A stretch of DNA of 64,000 nt from Eunapius fragilis (taxonomy: Eukaryota; Porifera; Demospongiae; Spongillida; Spongillidae), in assembly GCA_963681505.1 (NCBI GenBank), contig OY811990.1, positions 5,114,675-5,178,674 on the forward strand, in the 5' to 3' direction. The notes beneath the pieces are model-generated. The model ran no database searches, was not told the DNA's origin, and saw nothing but the letters and a program-made list of their open reading frames with translations. Made by a program: the position numbers and the translations under genes. The stretch's first letter is position 1, and each line of letters starts with the position of its first letter. Below are positions 9,656 to 27,336 of this stretch, one piece after another.

Positions 9656-10895
9656 CTTAATCATAGATTGACCAAGAAATTGTGACTTAGAATTGTGACT
9701 TAAGTCACAATTTTATAATCAAATTCAAACAAACTCTATTCCATTGATGTGGCTGATTGTGTACATAGATTACAAGCGTACAAATTGATGAATATATTTG
9801 AATAAATAATTGCAACAATTGTAAATGAAGTCCTGCAATGTTAGCCTATTGTAGGCCATTCAGCATATGCTTAGTTATGCAGCTACTACCATTCTTTGAC
9901 TTACTCGTCATCATCGGTAGGTAGCCGCCCATCGCCAACGGAAGAATCAATTAGTGCAACGTCTGCTTCATCTGGTGAGGTAAAGCTTGGTCCAGCTTCG
10001 CCGTTCTCTACAACTACTAGCGGCTTCAAGCTTCGAGTGGAAAAAGCCTTCGTAGTTGTAACCTCGTCAAAACAAACCACATACTTTTTGCTACGTCCGC
10101 TTCCCTCAATTCCTAGCCTTTTACAACACCTTGTAGTTCCTTTCGGAAAAGCCTCCCGTACCTTTGTTTCACTGGCTTATTGCCTAGAACGTTGTCTGCG
10201 CCACAAACTACCCGATCACCAACAGAGAACACGACCATCGCTATCTCGTGCGTATCGTAGGGGAGGCGTGGAAAAATCGAATTATCACCTTGTTTGCTTT
10301 CAGTTTTGACCACACCACAAAAAGAACTAAGTAGTTCTATCTGCAAAATATAATTCTACAAGCTTCGGCGTTCAATCTAGTGCATAAAACGTCATAGGTA
10401 CCCGTAGAAAATACTGCTACTTTACCCGTTCAAAGCTTTGTGACTTAAGTCACAATTTTATTGATCCTCGATACGCACTAGAGAATTGGAAGGGAAAATG
10501 TTATGCAACTTCTACACAACGTGTTTCCAAGCTGTTTAAATGCTATATTATGAGAGCACATGCCTCCATCATCATTGTACATATTTTAAAAGCATCCTAG
10601 TTGATAGAATTCTCTTGGTGTATTAATTAGAAAAGTATTGTGACTTAAGTCACAATGACACGGTATTATATATTTTTTGCGAGATTGCGTACAGAGAAGG
10701 CCTTGTATTGTCAATGTTAAGCGCATCCAAGTGTTGCAAAAAACATACCTAGAACACACATGCATCCATGTATGTGTGGTAAGTTTCAAAAAGTTAGTTT
10801 GCAGTTTTTTAATGTGAGATTTCCTCATTGAAAAAAATTGTGACTTAAGTCACAATTTTGTGACTTAAGTCACAATTGGTCAATCTATGATTAAG
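9656..10895. mobile_element. TTAA-flanked DNA transposon with palindromic subterminal repeats
   Basis: The left end reads CTTAATCATAGATTGACCAA and the right end is its exact reverse complement, so TTAA is followed by a 15-bp TIR (TCATAGATTGACCAA) on both sides. Inside the ends lie copies of the 18-bp palindrome TTGTGACTTAAGTCACAA: one near the left end, two back to back at the right end, and two more at about 10440 and 10640. TTAA target duplications are typical of piggyBac and Kolobok elements, but no transposase is present. At 1.24 kb this is a non-autonomous element; it holds the small spliced frame at 9901-10238. Confidence 0.8.
9901..10238 (-). CDS. Small SH3/Tudor-like protein inside the TTAA element (tentative)
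   Basis: Two minus-strand exons, 10162-10238 and 9901-10117, are joined by a possible 44-bp intron (AAAG|GTACGG to AAAAG|GCT). Joined, they give a 97-residue product starting at an ATG in good context. It begins MVVFSVGDRVVCGADNVLG, continues with KKYVVCFDEV and TRSLKPLVVV, and ends with an acidic tail (TDDDE). The pattern 'VGDRVV....KKYVVCFD' resembles the beta strands of small SH3/Tudor-like barrels. Without splicing the first exon ends in an early stop, so an alternative is a frameshifted relic of a longer element protein. Being inside a transposon suggests captured or leftover element sequence. Confidence 0.35.
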
Positions 10896-12050
10896 AAAAA
10901 TATAAGCCAAGATTAACCATGGCAGACTTGGCAACAAAGACAAGGATGTTCAAATAACAGCCGAAGAAGACTATGGTCATAAGCCTTGTTGGTGTATCTC
11001 CAACACATGCATGGTTGGTGGCAAGAAGTCTTCTATTTGTCTTCTATTTTAGGTAAACAGTAATAAACATTATAATATTATAAACATTATAATTCATACC
11101 AAAGTGGCAGCAATATCTCCTCACTGTAGGCATGAGATGGGAATTATTGATTTCATAAAGTAAATTTGTTCCTGGAACAGAAACTGGTCATATGGATGTA
11201 CAACTGGTCGTACTGTGGCTTTAATGAAACTTTCAAGCAATATCGTTCAATGTGGGTGTCTACTTGAGTGACAAAAAAGAGTGGATACAGTTCCAAACAT
11301 ATCTGTTCCATGAAATCTTAAAAGTGGCCATAGCTTGAGATCTTCCAGATGGTATTACTTTTATTTGCGCTTCGCATGGATTTTAAACATTTGTATTTGT
11401 ATTGTATTTGTATTTGTATTTTTTTTGTTCATAATGTTTTTGAGTATGAATGAGGTTATCGGTGTTAACCATTTATAAGCTAAACTTGAAAATGCATCAC
11501 GTAGTCCATTTTAAAAAAATTGACATGCTTAATGTTTAAGTTCGTTGTATACACATGTGCATATATATCATTCCCTAATTACCGCTTCAAGCTCGATTCT
11601 GTAGCAAATTAGATTATCATTATCTAAAAACATTATTTACCTGGTGACTGCTGTGTAATTCTTGGTGCTAAATGGTATCTCCAAATCTCCATTGACATTG
11701 CATCATACCTTCTTTGGGGCAGCCAGTAGATATTTTGAGCAGCCACACCCATTGCTGTTGTGTCATTCTATTATCCTCATTGTTCAGGCTGCGAGGTTTA
11801 TAATATAATGTATATCATGAACTACATTTCTACATATATGTACTTACTACCAAGAACCAACTCAGGGCAAACCAGGACTACCTTGCGTTTTTAAAAATAA
11901 ATTTAACTCATTTTAATATATAAAGATCTTTTTTTCACACTTGCTGCATTTGAATGCCCTTGATTTTAGGGGCATATGTCGCACCGGCCACACCGCCACT
12001 GGTTCAAAAGGGTAGGGGGGCAGGCAGCAATTGCGGGATGCCTATAACTA
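10896..12050. other. No gene seen
   Basis: AT-rich non-coding sequence with a TTTGTA(TT) simple repeat at about 11385-11425. Confidence 0.45.
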
Positions 12051-12479
12051 AATCCTGGATCCGGGTGTGTCCGTGATTGTGATCGTCAGCTTCTTCTTAG
12101 TCCACTGGATGTTCACCTCATCTATATGTACTTCATCCTGCTTACTAGGCTCAGCTGTTTGCTGGCAAATCTTATCTTTGCACAAAATAGCCGGTGGTAG
12201 TCAATTAGCTACATTGCTGTTGTGCACAAGCATAATTTGCAAATTAGAAGGTGGGTCAAACACTAAATTTATACAATGAATCATTTTTAATACAGCGTGA
12301 TCTATATGATGTGAACATATTAATAATTTAATAATATGATATACACTAGGGCGGGGGCGGGGGGGGGCCTGAGCCTCTGAGCCCTTCAGCCCCCCCCCCC
12401 CCCCTTCATATCGTATGTCTATGTATTTTAACTAATTAACAGTGCTGTTTTAGCATGCCATTGAGATACGACAGCCAGC

Positions 12480-13010
12480 TTCAAATGTTCAAGAATGACA
12501 TCCATGAGCATGTTAACAGTGCCTTTAGTGGTGGATCAAATGATATCTCTGCTCTTTGAATACTATCTGCATCATCAATCTCATTATCAGTTACAATATC
12601 TCCATCAATGACTGTTGCTTTTCTTTCCTGGATTTTACTATTGATGTCCATGACAGCGCAAAAAGCTTCAAAATACACGTGCAGCCGTGTTCTTTCACTA
12701 TTCTTCATACAGTTAGCTACATGCTGAATAATTTCAAAGGAGGCACACTGCAACTCAGGAATACTGCTATTTCAAACCAATTGTAATTGCAGGAATGACA
12801 AACCCTTTCTCTACAAGCTCACTTAGCATTTCAAAGTCAGTTACCTTGACGACACATCATCATCATCCTGATTGTTATCAATATCATCATCACAATGTTC
12901 AGAAGGTATTCCTAGGACTTCCAGACTGGTATATTGATACATTCTTGTAATCTGATCATTCATGAAATACTTTGCATGCTGTATAGCAGCTTCAGCTCTC
13001 TGCAAGTGTA
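12480..13010 (-). CDS. Two linked exons of an unrecognised gene
   Basis: On the minus strand an exon of about 155 bp follows CTTGCAG (near 13000) and ends at TCAAG|GTAACT (about 12846). It encodes RAEAAIQHAKYFMNDQITR followed by YQYTSLEVLGIPSEH and an Asp/Asn-rich tail. The next exon follows GAAATAG at about 12775 and fits the phase exactly (AG + C). It encodes SIPELQCASFEIIQHV and then a helical stretch to a stop at about 12480. Coding-like sequence upstream (about 13256-13552 and 13640-13850, with LCDQLCKETAELKKC and a broken frame) may belong to the same gene. I do not recognise the family; a mobile-element protein is possible. Confidence 0.4.
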
Positions 13011-14334
13011 GTCATATTTTCAAACCTTACAGATTGACATACTTGCGTTCAGATAGGCCAGATACCTTATAGACAGCATAACGTATAGTTTGTCTTTCTC
13101 AATTTGAATGGCATAGTTTAAGGAGTGACTGAATAGTTTCTTATCAAGGTAGGTTTTCTCAACGTGATATTTGTTTGACTGTGAAACCAAGTAGCAGCTG
13201 AATAAATTCATTTTATGGATGAGTTGTGTTCTAAAAATGGTGACATACTGTTTGATTAGAAGCCGGCATTCTTAATGCCAATGGCATCTGCAACAATCTT
13301 TAATTGAACATGATTATAAGAATATGTGTATGCTTCTTTAAAGTAACGAAACCTCATTCTCCCAATAGAAATCATTGCCTTGTATTCAAGTTTAGATGTA
13401 GTATTCTGCAATATTCTGCCCTTGCTTGTATATATTCTGAAAGATAAGTCCTTCCAAAGAATACACACGAATGCTAATTTGTATATCGTGTTTTGAGCTT
13501 TATACACTTTTATAAGTTTCCTCCTTGTAAATGTGCTACAGTGAGGGCTCAAAGGAAAAAAACATCACTATTCTCAACAGAAATGGTTTTGCTATGGAAG
13601 GTTCATGAGATTTAGGCTTCAGAGAAAGCGCTTTGTGTATCGACTAGTGGACTGTCCTTTGGAAGCTGTTTTCTGGTTCAAGTACCAAACAGACTTCTTT
13701 CTTTATAGATTCAAGTTCCCTAAGCTCTGCTCTATGTTGGTTTTGGCATTTCTTGAGTTCTGCTGTCTCTTTGCACAGTTGATCACATAGTCATCACTAT
13801 TGCACCCTTTTTCTGCCATAGTAACAATATCTCCTTTCTTCCCAAATAATAGTGAGACAGGATTGAATCGAATGTAGAGTGGATTTTGATATAGAAGTAC
13901 CAGACAACCTTGTGTAAAAGTTGAATTAAAACCCTACATCATTCTGGCTTGAACTTTAACAGGTGAGGATTCAACTAGACATGCATGTGAAGTGATTCCG
14001 CCAAAGTGTCACCTTTCCCTGTGTATACATGTAGCGGGATTTGCACATCATGATATAGAGCAAAGCATTCAGTATGTGTACGTGTCCCTTTATTGATGCA
14101 CTATTTAGGCTACGGTAAGTGTGTCCAGACATATGTAACCTGTGGAAGAGGTCTCTGCTCACTCAGAATTTGTAACATTAATTTGCTGTATACGTGTTTG
14201 TGTTCCATTCTTGCATATGAATATGTAACGTTGTTGCTGTACAAGTTTATTAAAGCGTGTTATTATTGGACAGCCCCTTGTGGGAATGAATTATTCTACA
14301 TGTGACGTAGGGATGGGATGAAATCACGTCATAA

Positions 14335-14445
14335 TATCACAGTATTGCTTGCATACTCATGCATATTATCATGGTATTGCTTGCATACTCATGCATATTA
14401 TCACGGTATTGCTTGCATACTCATGCATATTATCACGTATTGCTA
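14335..14445. repeat. 32-bp tandem repeat, about 3.5 copies
   Basis: Period 32 bp, core GTATTGCTTGCATACTCATG. Copies differ at one or two positions. Confidence 0.85.
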
Positions 14446-14884
14446 TCCTCTGGCAGGGCAGTCGAATTCCTGTGTAAGTATCAATGATCTCCAACATATA
14501 TAGCCATGGGGAGATAGACACAAGCCTAAGCACAAACGCAAATATGTGATGGGTTGCAACTCCAAGGAACTAAGTATTTGACATACTTAGTAGTTTATAA
14601 TATTGGTAGTCTCAGATTATCGTTTTTCTAATTTAGAATGCAAGCTTTTGTCTACTGTTGCATGTTTAATAGACCCAGTTAAAAAATGTATTACATGAGT
14701 TAGATTTTAATCAATTAAGCACAGTCCAACTACGTATAATATACAGTTCAATGGAATGCATACTAACAAAGGTCACACCAAGTTTCTGAAATTCATATCA
14801 GCCATGAATAGCCCTATTTAGAGAAATCGATTTACAAACATCAGTAACGTATTGCATGGTAGTTCACTCAGGAAAGCTCACATC

Positions 14885-18935
<4,051 letters not shown>

Positions 18936-21240
18936 CTGTGCAATACGCCATATAGTGTTTGTATAGGAATAGAAGCGGTTTATTTAAACTGCTACTGCAG
19001 TTTGCATGCACGTACCACAGAAGTGGAAAAGTCTGTTGTTCCGAAGTATTAGATGCACGCAAGAACCAAAAGGCAACCTTTCCGCAAGTGTTGGCATAAC
19101 TTGGCAGAGCGCTTACCTGTGTATCCGCCTTCCATGCCTCTTGCAAGTAACGGCTACCTTTAAATGTATGAGGTTGCTTCGAATCACTTTATAGATGTCC
19201 CGTTTCCTGTTACTACCGAATATGCATGACGCTATTTTTGCGACAAAGGAAAATGAATTTAACATTCTCCTTTTGCATGCATGCAGTCTTTAGGCCAATG
19301 ACCACAACGAGATACGCCGCTGATTGAAAGCACTGTCACACGTGAATGACGTACACAAACCGATTACCAACTACCAAGTCGGGGACTTCAGAAATATGGG
19401 CCACTATTTCAGACGCGTATCGAGTGGATATATAGGTATATAGCCAATGTCGCAGTGATTAACTCTTTTTTATATGACTTGACAGTTTGGCTAAATGAAT
19501 GCGCGTTGTGCGTGCATGAATTGTGTAGAACTATAAGGCCAAGGAACCTTAATGCGGAGTGTATAGTTAACTTTTTGAACTACAAAGAAAGCTATTTTTA
19601 CTACGTCATAATTATTTAGTACACTCCATGCAAAGTTTTGATATCGACGCAGTTATAACAATGTCACAAGGGTTACAATCATATAGTGAAGTTGAGGATG
19701 CGTGCAGCATTAGCAGCTTATGTAGAACGGTGCAAAATTTTATCCTGAGCGTACTATATCGTCCACTATTAACGCCTCAACTCCTCAAGTGGAGTTTTTG
19801 GTGCACATGCGTGTGCAAGTTTCATCAGGCTTCTTTCAGTATATAGAGCGATGTGTTGCTAAAATGATCAATAAATTATTTGAGCGCTAACTGCATGCAT
19901 GTTATCAGCAGCTAGGTCTCAGCCATGTCCAAATTGATACTCTTGCGAGTTGCTTTCAATAATAATTACTCATTTAGAACGAGAATTTATGAACATTTAT
20001 GGCCCTATGTAGCTGCATGGACGGTTGAACATTATTAGTTGTAAAGTGCTCCATGCCAATATAGATATGGATGGTTGAATTTTCGTAGTAAGGAATTAAC
20101 TCAACTGCTTCGCGTGTGCTCACTTGGTATACCAGATCTTGAGATCACGGCTCCATCAGTTTTCATTCTGTGTATGTACTTGCAGTTTGTCAATTATTAC
20201 TGCATGCGCTTAGACAACGCATGGACACATGTATGTAATAACTTTCTCGGGTAGCATTTCCCCTGTCCTACACACTCTTGTTTCTGGAATGACGCGGAGG
20301 TGGAGAGAAGGAAGCATGCAGTTTCGGTTTTTCGTTTCACTGGTTTGATTAACTGGTAGAGTGCATTCACTATCCGCCATTTTACTTGCGTTACCGGTGC
20401 AAACATGCTTCCCTCTCCCACTTCTCTCGCCTCGTTAAGAATTTCTGCATGCACGCGACGCACAATTAAAATCACAAGCACAATGGTCAATACACCCACG
20501 CACGTACATGCATACATGCACGCGAAGCACTATTAAAATCAAAATCACAACACAATGGCCAATGTACCCACGCACGTACATGCATGCATGCACATTTTTT
20601 TGTAGCGAAAGGAATATATCGCGGGGTTTTCCATGGGGAATCCTTTTACAAGCCTGGTTACGCTGCGGCTTGCATAGTATTTTTAATAGCATAAAGGATG
20701 AATAAACGCACACATGCTGATTCTGCAGACTCATAATGCCTATCATTGTAGGGATCATCGACATCAAAACTTATAGTCCACTCCTCCACTTCACCCCAGG
20801 ATCGGTCTTAACCATTGGTTAATTAGACCCTTGCTTATTCGAATATATATATATATATACACACACATGTTTCACCAGTCACAGCAAACAGTCTATAAAT
20901 GTATCTATTCGTTAAGGAGCCCTACTTCATGCGATTGACGAGACTAGAGTGTGCATGGACTATAAGAGATAACATATAAACATCATCATGCACGCAGTGC
21001 GAATAGCCCACCTCCCCCCCTCCCCCCCACTCCCATTTCTATCTCGCCACTTAAGTGACAAAGGCTTTATATCATGAAGGATGACTACAACGTTTTTGAA
21101 CGGGAATAACTTAAAATCTAAAAAAATTGCGGACACCCTAGCTGTATATGTATGTAGTCGGAATGGCGGTGTAAGTTTATTCGTAGGATTAACTGCTAGA
21201 TGCTAAGAACTTCCCGCGGGATAACGTGACTGACTGTAAC
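18936..21240. other. Intergenic region between divergent MARS1 and MAT genes
   Basis: About 2.3 kb. The MARS1 5' end must lie in the first few hundred bases; open minus-strand sequence with possible donors (ACACAG|GTAAGC at about 19118, TCTGTG|GTACGT near 19012) is present but did not give a frame that joins. A tandem duplication of about 70-80 bp (copies at about 20447-20516 and 20515-20595, around CACGCACGTACATGCAT) and many TGCATGCA runs follow. No other gene is seen. Confidence 0.5.
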
Positions 21241-21242
21241 TG

Positions 21243-21266
21243 TCACGTGAGGCATTGTATATATAA
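21243..21266 (+). promoter_or_regulatory. Putative MAT core promoter: TCACGTGA box and TATA box
   Basis: A palindromic E-box TCACGTGA (21243-21250) is followed at once by TATATATAA (21258-21266), 56 bp upstream of the MAT start codon. A TATA box at this distance fits a transcription start about 30 bp downstream and a very short 5' UTR. TCACGTGA is bound by bHLH-ZIP factors of the USF/TFE class, and in yeast by Cbf1, which controls sulphur amino-acid genes. The functional link here is inference. Confidence 0.5.
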
Positions 21267-21321
21267 CTGCATGAGTCGCACTATAACATCGCTTCATCAC
21301 CTGCCTATCCAGCGCACCAGA

Positions 21322-23709
21322 ATGGCTGAGCCGCATAAGGCAGTTGAGACGTTTCTCTTTACATCGGAGAGCGTCGGAGAGGGGCACCCAGGTGAGCATT
21401 ATTAACCATGCATGCATAGTTATTCAACCGAGATAACATGGATTGCGAGAACATTTGCAAGATGTCCATCGACGCAAAGAAATTTCTAATCATACAATAG
21501 TGTTATTGTACTAATTTTTTCCCTTCTATAATGTAGATAAGATATGTGACCAAATATCTGACGCCATTCTGGATGAGTGCCTCAAAGTTGACACTGAAAG
21601 CAAGGTTGCCTGTGGTGAGCGGAATAATGACGTTATTTATCTATAATGTTTTAATTGCGCAGAATATGTATTATCATATATGTCTTAAATTGCACGCGCG
21701 CGTGCAGAATGCGCTGTGAAAGACAACGTTGTGGTCCTGCTCGGAGAGATCACCACGAAAGCAAAACTGAACTTCAAGGAAGTGGTGGCAGATGTAACAA
21801 AAAAGATAGGTTACGATGATATGCGAAAAGGCAAGCACTATATACTGATTACGCCTTGGCATTCTGTATTTCGTCGTTGTATCGTATGCTTTTCCTCATT
21901 CAGGCTTTGACTACAAGTCATTCAAATTGATCGATCTGACAGCTACACAAAGCCCCGACATTGCACAGGCAGTCCATGTGGACAAAGCTGAAGATGAGCT
22001 GGGGGCAGGTGACCAGGTGGGTATGTTATTTGGTATATCTCTGTGACTTGGTATATGCATATCCAGGTTGTTAGTTGGCATGAATTGACACCTTCATATG
22101 ATCTGTCTTTGGTTTCACAAAGGGATTTATGTGTGGTTATGCCACTGATGAGACAGAGGAGCTGATGCCACTCACCATCCTCCTATCCCACAATATAAAC
22201 AGAAAGTTAGCAGACCTCAGGAGAGATGGCACCTTACCATGGGCAGGTCCCGATTCCAAGTCTCAGGTATATATGTATATATATCATGACGACCAGTATG
22301 TGAGACGTTTAGCCTATTATAAAAGGTGACTGTTGAGTACAAAAGGGACAACGGAGCGTGTGTGCCCCTCAGAGTGCATACAGTGGTCATCAGCGTGCAG
22401 CACCGCGATGGGACATCACTGGAGGAGATGAGAGTAGCACTCCGGGAGCAAGTGGCTAAGGTCTGTATGGCATATAATTACACCATCTATACTTCAGAAT
22501 TGCACGCATATATCAAATAGGATGACGTTTATCTTATACCACCCTTTTTCCTCCGGCCCCTTTAACTCCTTTTTTTAGGCTGTAATTCCTGCAAAGTACC
22601 TTGATGACAAAACCTTGTACTTTATGCAACCATCTGGAAAGTTTGTTACAGGAGGGCCGACTGTACGTAACAACGCATGCACGCATAATTATTAATATTT
22701 ACATACCTCATTTAATATGCTGCTTTCTGCCCGTAACAGGGTGACGCTGGATTGACGGGACGCAAGACCGTGGTGGATGCATATGGTGGGTGGGGTGGCA
22801 GTGGAGGCGGAGCCTTCTCGGGAAAGGACGCCTCCAAGGTGGACAGGTCTGCTAGCTACGCGCTACGTCAGGTCGCTAAGTCATTGGTGGCAGCAAAGCT
22901 GGCCCGAAGGGTGTCTGTGCAGGTATTAGTGGTCTCAATTTAAAATAATAAAAATTATTATGATGCATCGTAAGGTATCGCTTATAAGCTCCGGGCCCTC
23001 CTTCCGCCCCCCAAAAAAACAATGGCCCGTGTTTAAATGTCACCGTTTTAACTCTGTAATTGCATGCGAATGTTTCTGTAGATTTGTTTAGTATATCAGT
23101 AAAATGTACATGATATAACGCGAAAGCGTTCTCGATTACGAAGATATACGGGCGTTTAAACTAAGCCTTTCTTTTTTTTCCGGAAGGGGTTTATAGCGGT
23201 ATATATTATTATTATTTTTTACTGTTCGTGTTCAATAATTATTATAGTCAAAACAGGTAAATAAATGCACACATATACATGTTACTACACACAAACTTGC
23301 ACAAAACTAGCCTTCAAGCAAGTCCATTGTTGATAATAATAATAATATATTAAATGATGTTAATAACTGCATGCACTGTCTAACTGCTCCACTAAATAAA
23401 GGCGTCGTATGCAATTGGACTGCGCGACCCCCTGTCTCTTCATGTTGATTCTTACGGCACCAGTTTGAAGACGAATAAAGAATTGGAGGACATTGTTCGA
23501 TCGAAGTTTAACCTCCGGCCAGGTGCCATAATCAGGTAAGGCTGAAAAGCACCACTGTGTGTGGCTTCTGTTGCAGAACTTGAGTTCCGTTTCCGTATGC
23601 TCAACCGCGCAGGGACCTGAAGCTGAAAGACCCCATTTTCCTGTCTACGGCCAGCTATGGTCATTTTGGAAGGCCAGAGTTTACGTGGGAGACGCCCAAA
23701 CAGCTGTAG
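21322..23709 (+). CDS. MAT2A: S-adenosylmethionine synthetase (10 exons, complete)
   Basis: Makes S-adenosylmethionine from methionine and ATP in the cytosol; source of methyl groups. Exons: 21322-21391, 21537-21614, 21708-21830, 21904-22016, 22123-22266, 22326-22460, 22579-22662, 22740-22922, 23402-23535, 23613-23709. Phases agree and give 386 aa, the usual eukaryotic length. The start ATG follows CACCAGA and begins [17 protein letters not shown]. Landmarks: GEGHPDKICD (methionine/ATP site, about residues 19-28), [18 protein letters not shown] (signature 1), [22 protein letters not shown] (signature 2, ATP-binding loop), and the C-terminal GRPEFTWE. Intron 3 uses a GC donor (AAAAG|GCAAGC at 21831). 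A polyadenylation signal AATAAA lies at 23823. The symbol is that of the vertebrate ubiquitous form; single-copy invertebrate genes are equally related to MAT1A. It lies head to head with MARS1. Confidence 0.97.
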
Positions 23710-23822
23710 GATTTAGTAATGCATGCAAGACTGTTGTGCAGCGTGCTTCAACAATGTAGGTCTGACTATGTATATGTACGCTAGTGACGCATTTATGTTA
23801 GAACAAAATGAAGTGCATAGCT

Positions 23823-23828
23823 AATAAA
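23823..23828 (+). terminator. AATAAA polyadenylation signal of the SAM synthetase gene
   Basis: First canonical AATAAA after the stop codon, 114 bp downstream of it. Confidence 0.6.
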
Positions 23829-23829
23829 T

Positions 23830-25639
23830 TTGTAGATTGTGTCGATTTTCGCAACATTAAACTTTAAAACTAAACATTTCACATACATGGTAACTCTGTG
23901 CATATGGCCATACATCGGCGGCCATCTTGCATTTTAATTCTAAATAAACTTTTAAAAATACTAAAAAGCTGGTCCATTAGTGATAATCCTGCAGCCATTG
24001 ATGTGTCCATCACTTCTCCGCTTAAAGCAAGCGGCGTTTCGTCGATAGCATGTACTCTCAGGTGAGGGGTGAATGAGCATCAATTAGCACTTAGATACCA
24101 ACCACATTTTTGTGAAGGTGAGTTATATGTACAATTGCGGATTCTTACTAAGACTAAGTGCAGAAGGCATATTACAGAAGTGGCGGATATGCATCAGTGC
24201 TATGCTTACATATAGTACACGTCACGTTCACTATAATACTAGTTTAAACTTAACGCGCTGGCACTGATGGGGGCCGGGGACCGCGATTCCATAGTGTACT
24301 CCTTCCAGCCAATCGATTTGCTCTACCCCCTCCCCCCCCGTACACACACACACAATTCAGTAATACCGCCACAAACATGACCTCATTCTTTGATCAACCT
24401 GTTCGTACTGTCTGAAAGTACTACACATATAGCCTTACAAAACATATTTTCAAATAGGCCTAATAGGGGTGGTCCGTGCTATGAAAGGAACGGTGAGGCT
24501 CAAAGTATTTAATGTTTGTGTATCTTTTCTGCTTCTATCTTGTGGCTTCTTGGGGTGCATAAATTTGTATTTACATGTATGCCACTAGTATGCTATGCTC
24601 TTTACGTCTACCATTGTATGGTGCTTGGGTTTTAGCATACTGGCTTCATCACACCAGGGAAACATCAGATGGTTTGAAGCAAACTTCGGGCAACATGGCC
24701 ACCATGTGATCAAGCATATAGGTGAGTTAATGTTGTCCTGCACAGTATTATTATACTCATCATCACACACACAATCCACAGATAAGGTGTGCACTCCAAG
24801 TTCACAAAACACACAGCCACACTCAAAATTCTATATTACTCGCCCAAAACACCAAATAACATTTTTCACCCTCAACATGAGTGTACACTCCCAGCATACA
24901 CAACTATATGACCCTCCCATCAGCATACACACCCAACTCATATTCTCCACCAAATACATACCAGTACTCACTAGCAACAGTGTGCACATTCCCAATGACC
25001 ATACACACCAGCATAGTTTCATTGATGGGGCGGGAGTGCCCCACACCTCCCATATTTTTGCCCCCTCTTTGGCAATGAAGGAATAACAAGTGCCACAACA
25101 CATGCACAGAATTGCCTTGCTTGGTATAAATTGCTCCTAAAAGTTTCAGCTTAACATTTGCCTCTTCCCCCCCCCCCCCCCCCCTCATTTGTTATCCCTT
25201 AATAACAGCATGTACACACCAGGTTACCCCACTGACACACCAGCACACAGCGTATAGCCGACCAACCACCTAACCTACACAACATTAGACCAACATGAGT
25301 TTAATTCACACACCCACACACACACAACACACACATACACACACACACCAATAGCTCTACACATCAGCACACACTAGAACAGTGAACATAACAGTGAACA
25401 CTACCACCAGCACACAGTCCCACACACTGGGTTTCTTTGAGGGGAATTTTTTTTAATGTGTTGCTACTTAAGGCAACTCTGAGGGTTGTATCACTTATTG
25501 CCAAGGAGGGGCAACAATATGGCAATGTCCCACATGCACCCCATACCCCAACTCATTTACACCAAAGGCATGCACTACATGTAACAATATGCAGTTCCCT
25601 TCATAGATGTACCCATAATTCTACCTTACATGTAGTGTA
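23830..25639. other. No gene seen
   Basis: Non-coding. Between about 24770 and 25430 it is rich in ACAC and CACACA runs, with a C tract at about 25169-25185. Long frames here (for example 24595-25086 on plus) are low-complexity His/Ser/Thr products and I do not accept them as genes. Confidence 0.45.
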
Positions 25640-26599
25640 AGGGCGCGGGATTCGTGCCAACAGTATATCAGCTCTACCACACTATATACACACTGGCTAA
25701 ATCAATTATGTGTACCGCATTGGGTATATACCACCATTCATATCATTAGGTATATACACCCCTCATTTCTTACACTGCATACCTCAGTCCATCCTCCACA
25801 TTGGGTGTATATGCCTCCACATTGGGTATATGTATAAACCTCCGCATTGGGTATAACACCTCCAATTTGGGTACATACCGCAGCGGTGGGGGTGTGGATG
25901 GGGTACCTGCCCTCCACCTTCCCATTCAAGAATTTATGCACAACTTCAGCTCTATAATTGCATGCACGTCTCAAGAAATGTTCAGGCTATACCGGCAGAG
26001 CTTCTGGGGCTGAGCCCCACCTGGCATGGGGGTGGCTATACTACAACTTTTAATTATTCATAATTATGTGTAGCGCCTTGTACGTTACCGCGCGGTTGGA
26101 TTACATCATTGCACGTTCGAAATGGGCCAATGGGATGACATTTATGGCCTAGGGCCGAGATTAATTCTTTGAACGCCAAGTGCAAATATATACATGCATT
26201 CTCACACGACCATAAACTTTCTGTCAGAGTGCTGTGAGTGGTGATGATTATAAAAATCGCTTTGTACATGCACATACATGCAAGACAGTGACATCATAAA
26301 GATGCTCAAGTCATTAACACGTTTGAACCTATTTGGGGGTATAAGTAACATGCTTGTAAAAACCCATACATACTTTGAACTGGCAAAAGGTTGGAGGAGT
26401 GAACTGACTGGCATTTTAAACATGAATTTTGCATGGGAGTACTGGAATGATCCATTAGTGAAGTCGTCGGAGTAATGGGTTCATGAGAAGGCACAACAGT
26501 CATGGTTGTAGTAACCAATGCAAGCATGTCGTATGTACTTATAAGGTTACAAGTGCAGCAAGCATTTGAACACATCATCAAGTTTTTGTGATAAACACT

Positions 26600-27336
26600 T
26601 ACATATACATATTGGGTGTGTATGCCTTCACATTGGGTGTATATACCTCCTATATGCCTCCGCATTGGGTGTATATACTTCCACATTATATACCTCCACA
26701 TTGGGTGTGTATGCCTCCACATTGGGTGTATATGCCTCCACATTGGGTGTATATGCCTCCACATTAATTGGGTGTATATACCTCCACATTGGGTGGATAT
26801 GCCTCCACATTGGGTGTATACGCCTCCACATTGGATGTGTATGCCTTCACATTGGATGTATATACCTCCACATTGGGTGTGTATACCTACACATTGGATG
26901 TATATACCTCCACATTGGGTGTGTATACCTCCACATTGGGTGTATATGCCTCCACATTGGGTGTATACGCCTCCACTTTGGGTGTATATACCTCCACATT
27001 GGGTGTATATGCCTCCACATTTGGTGTGTATACCTACACATTGGGTGTATATGCCTCCACATTGGGTGTGTATACCTCCAAATTGGGTGGATATGCCTCT
27101 GCATTGGGTGTGTATACCTCCACATTGGATGTATATGCCTTCACATTGGGTGTATACGCCTCCACTTTGGGTGTATATACCTCCACATTGGATGTATATC
27201 CCTCCACATTGGATGTATATACCTCCACATTGGGTGTATACGCCTCCACTTTGGGTGTATATACCTCCACATTGGATGTATATACCTCCACTTTGGGTGT
27301 ATACGCCTCCACTTTGGGTGTATATGCCTCCCCTAA
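26600..27336. repeat. 21-bp satellite array
   Basis: About 35 tandem copies with core CCTCCACATTGGGTGTATA. Variable positions are TATAT/TATGC/TACGC, CACATT/CACTTT and GGGT/GGAT. The period is a multiple of 3, so long frames stay open on both strands (products of the GVYTSTL type on plus and GGIYTQC type on minus). These are not genes. The monomer also occurs in the flanking inverted arms at 25795-25870 and 28412-28440. Confidence 0.95.

Noticed and set aside
24595..25086. 163-codon plus frame with a hydrophobic start
   Set aside because: His/Thr/Ser low complexity from CACACA-rich DNA; no motif or splice context.
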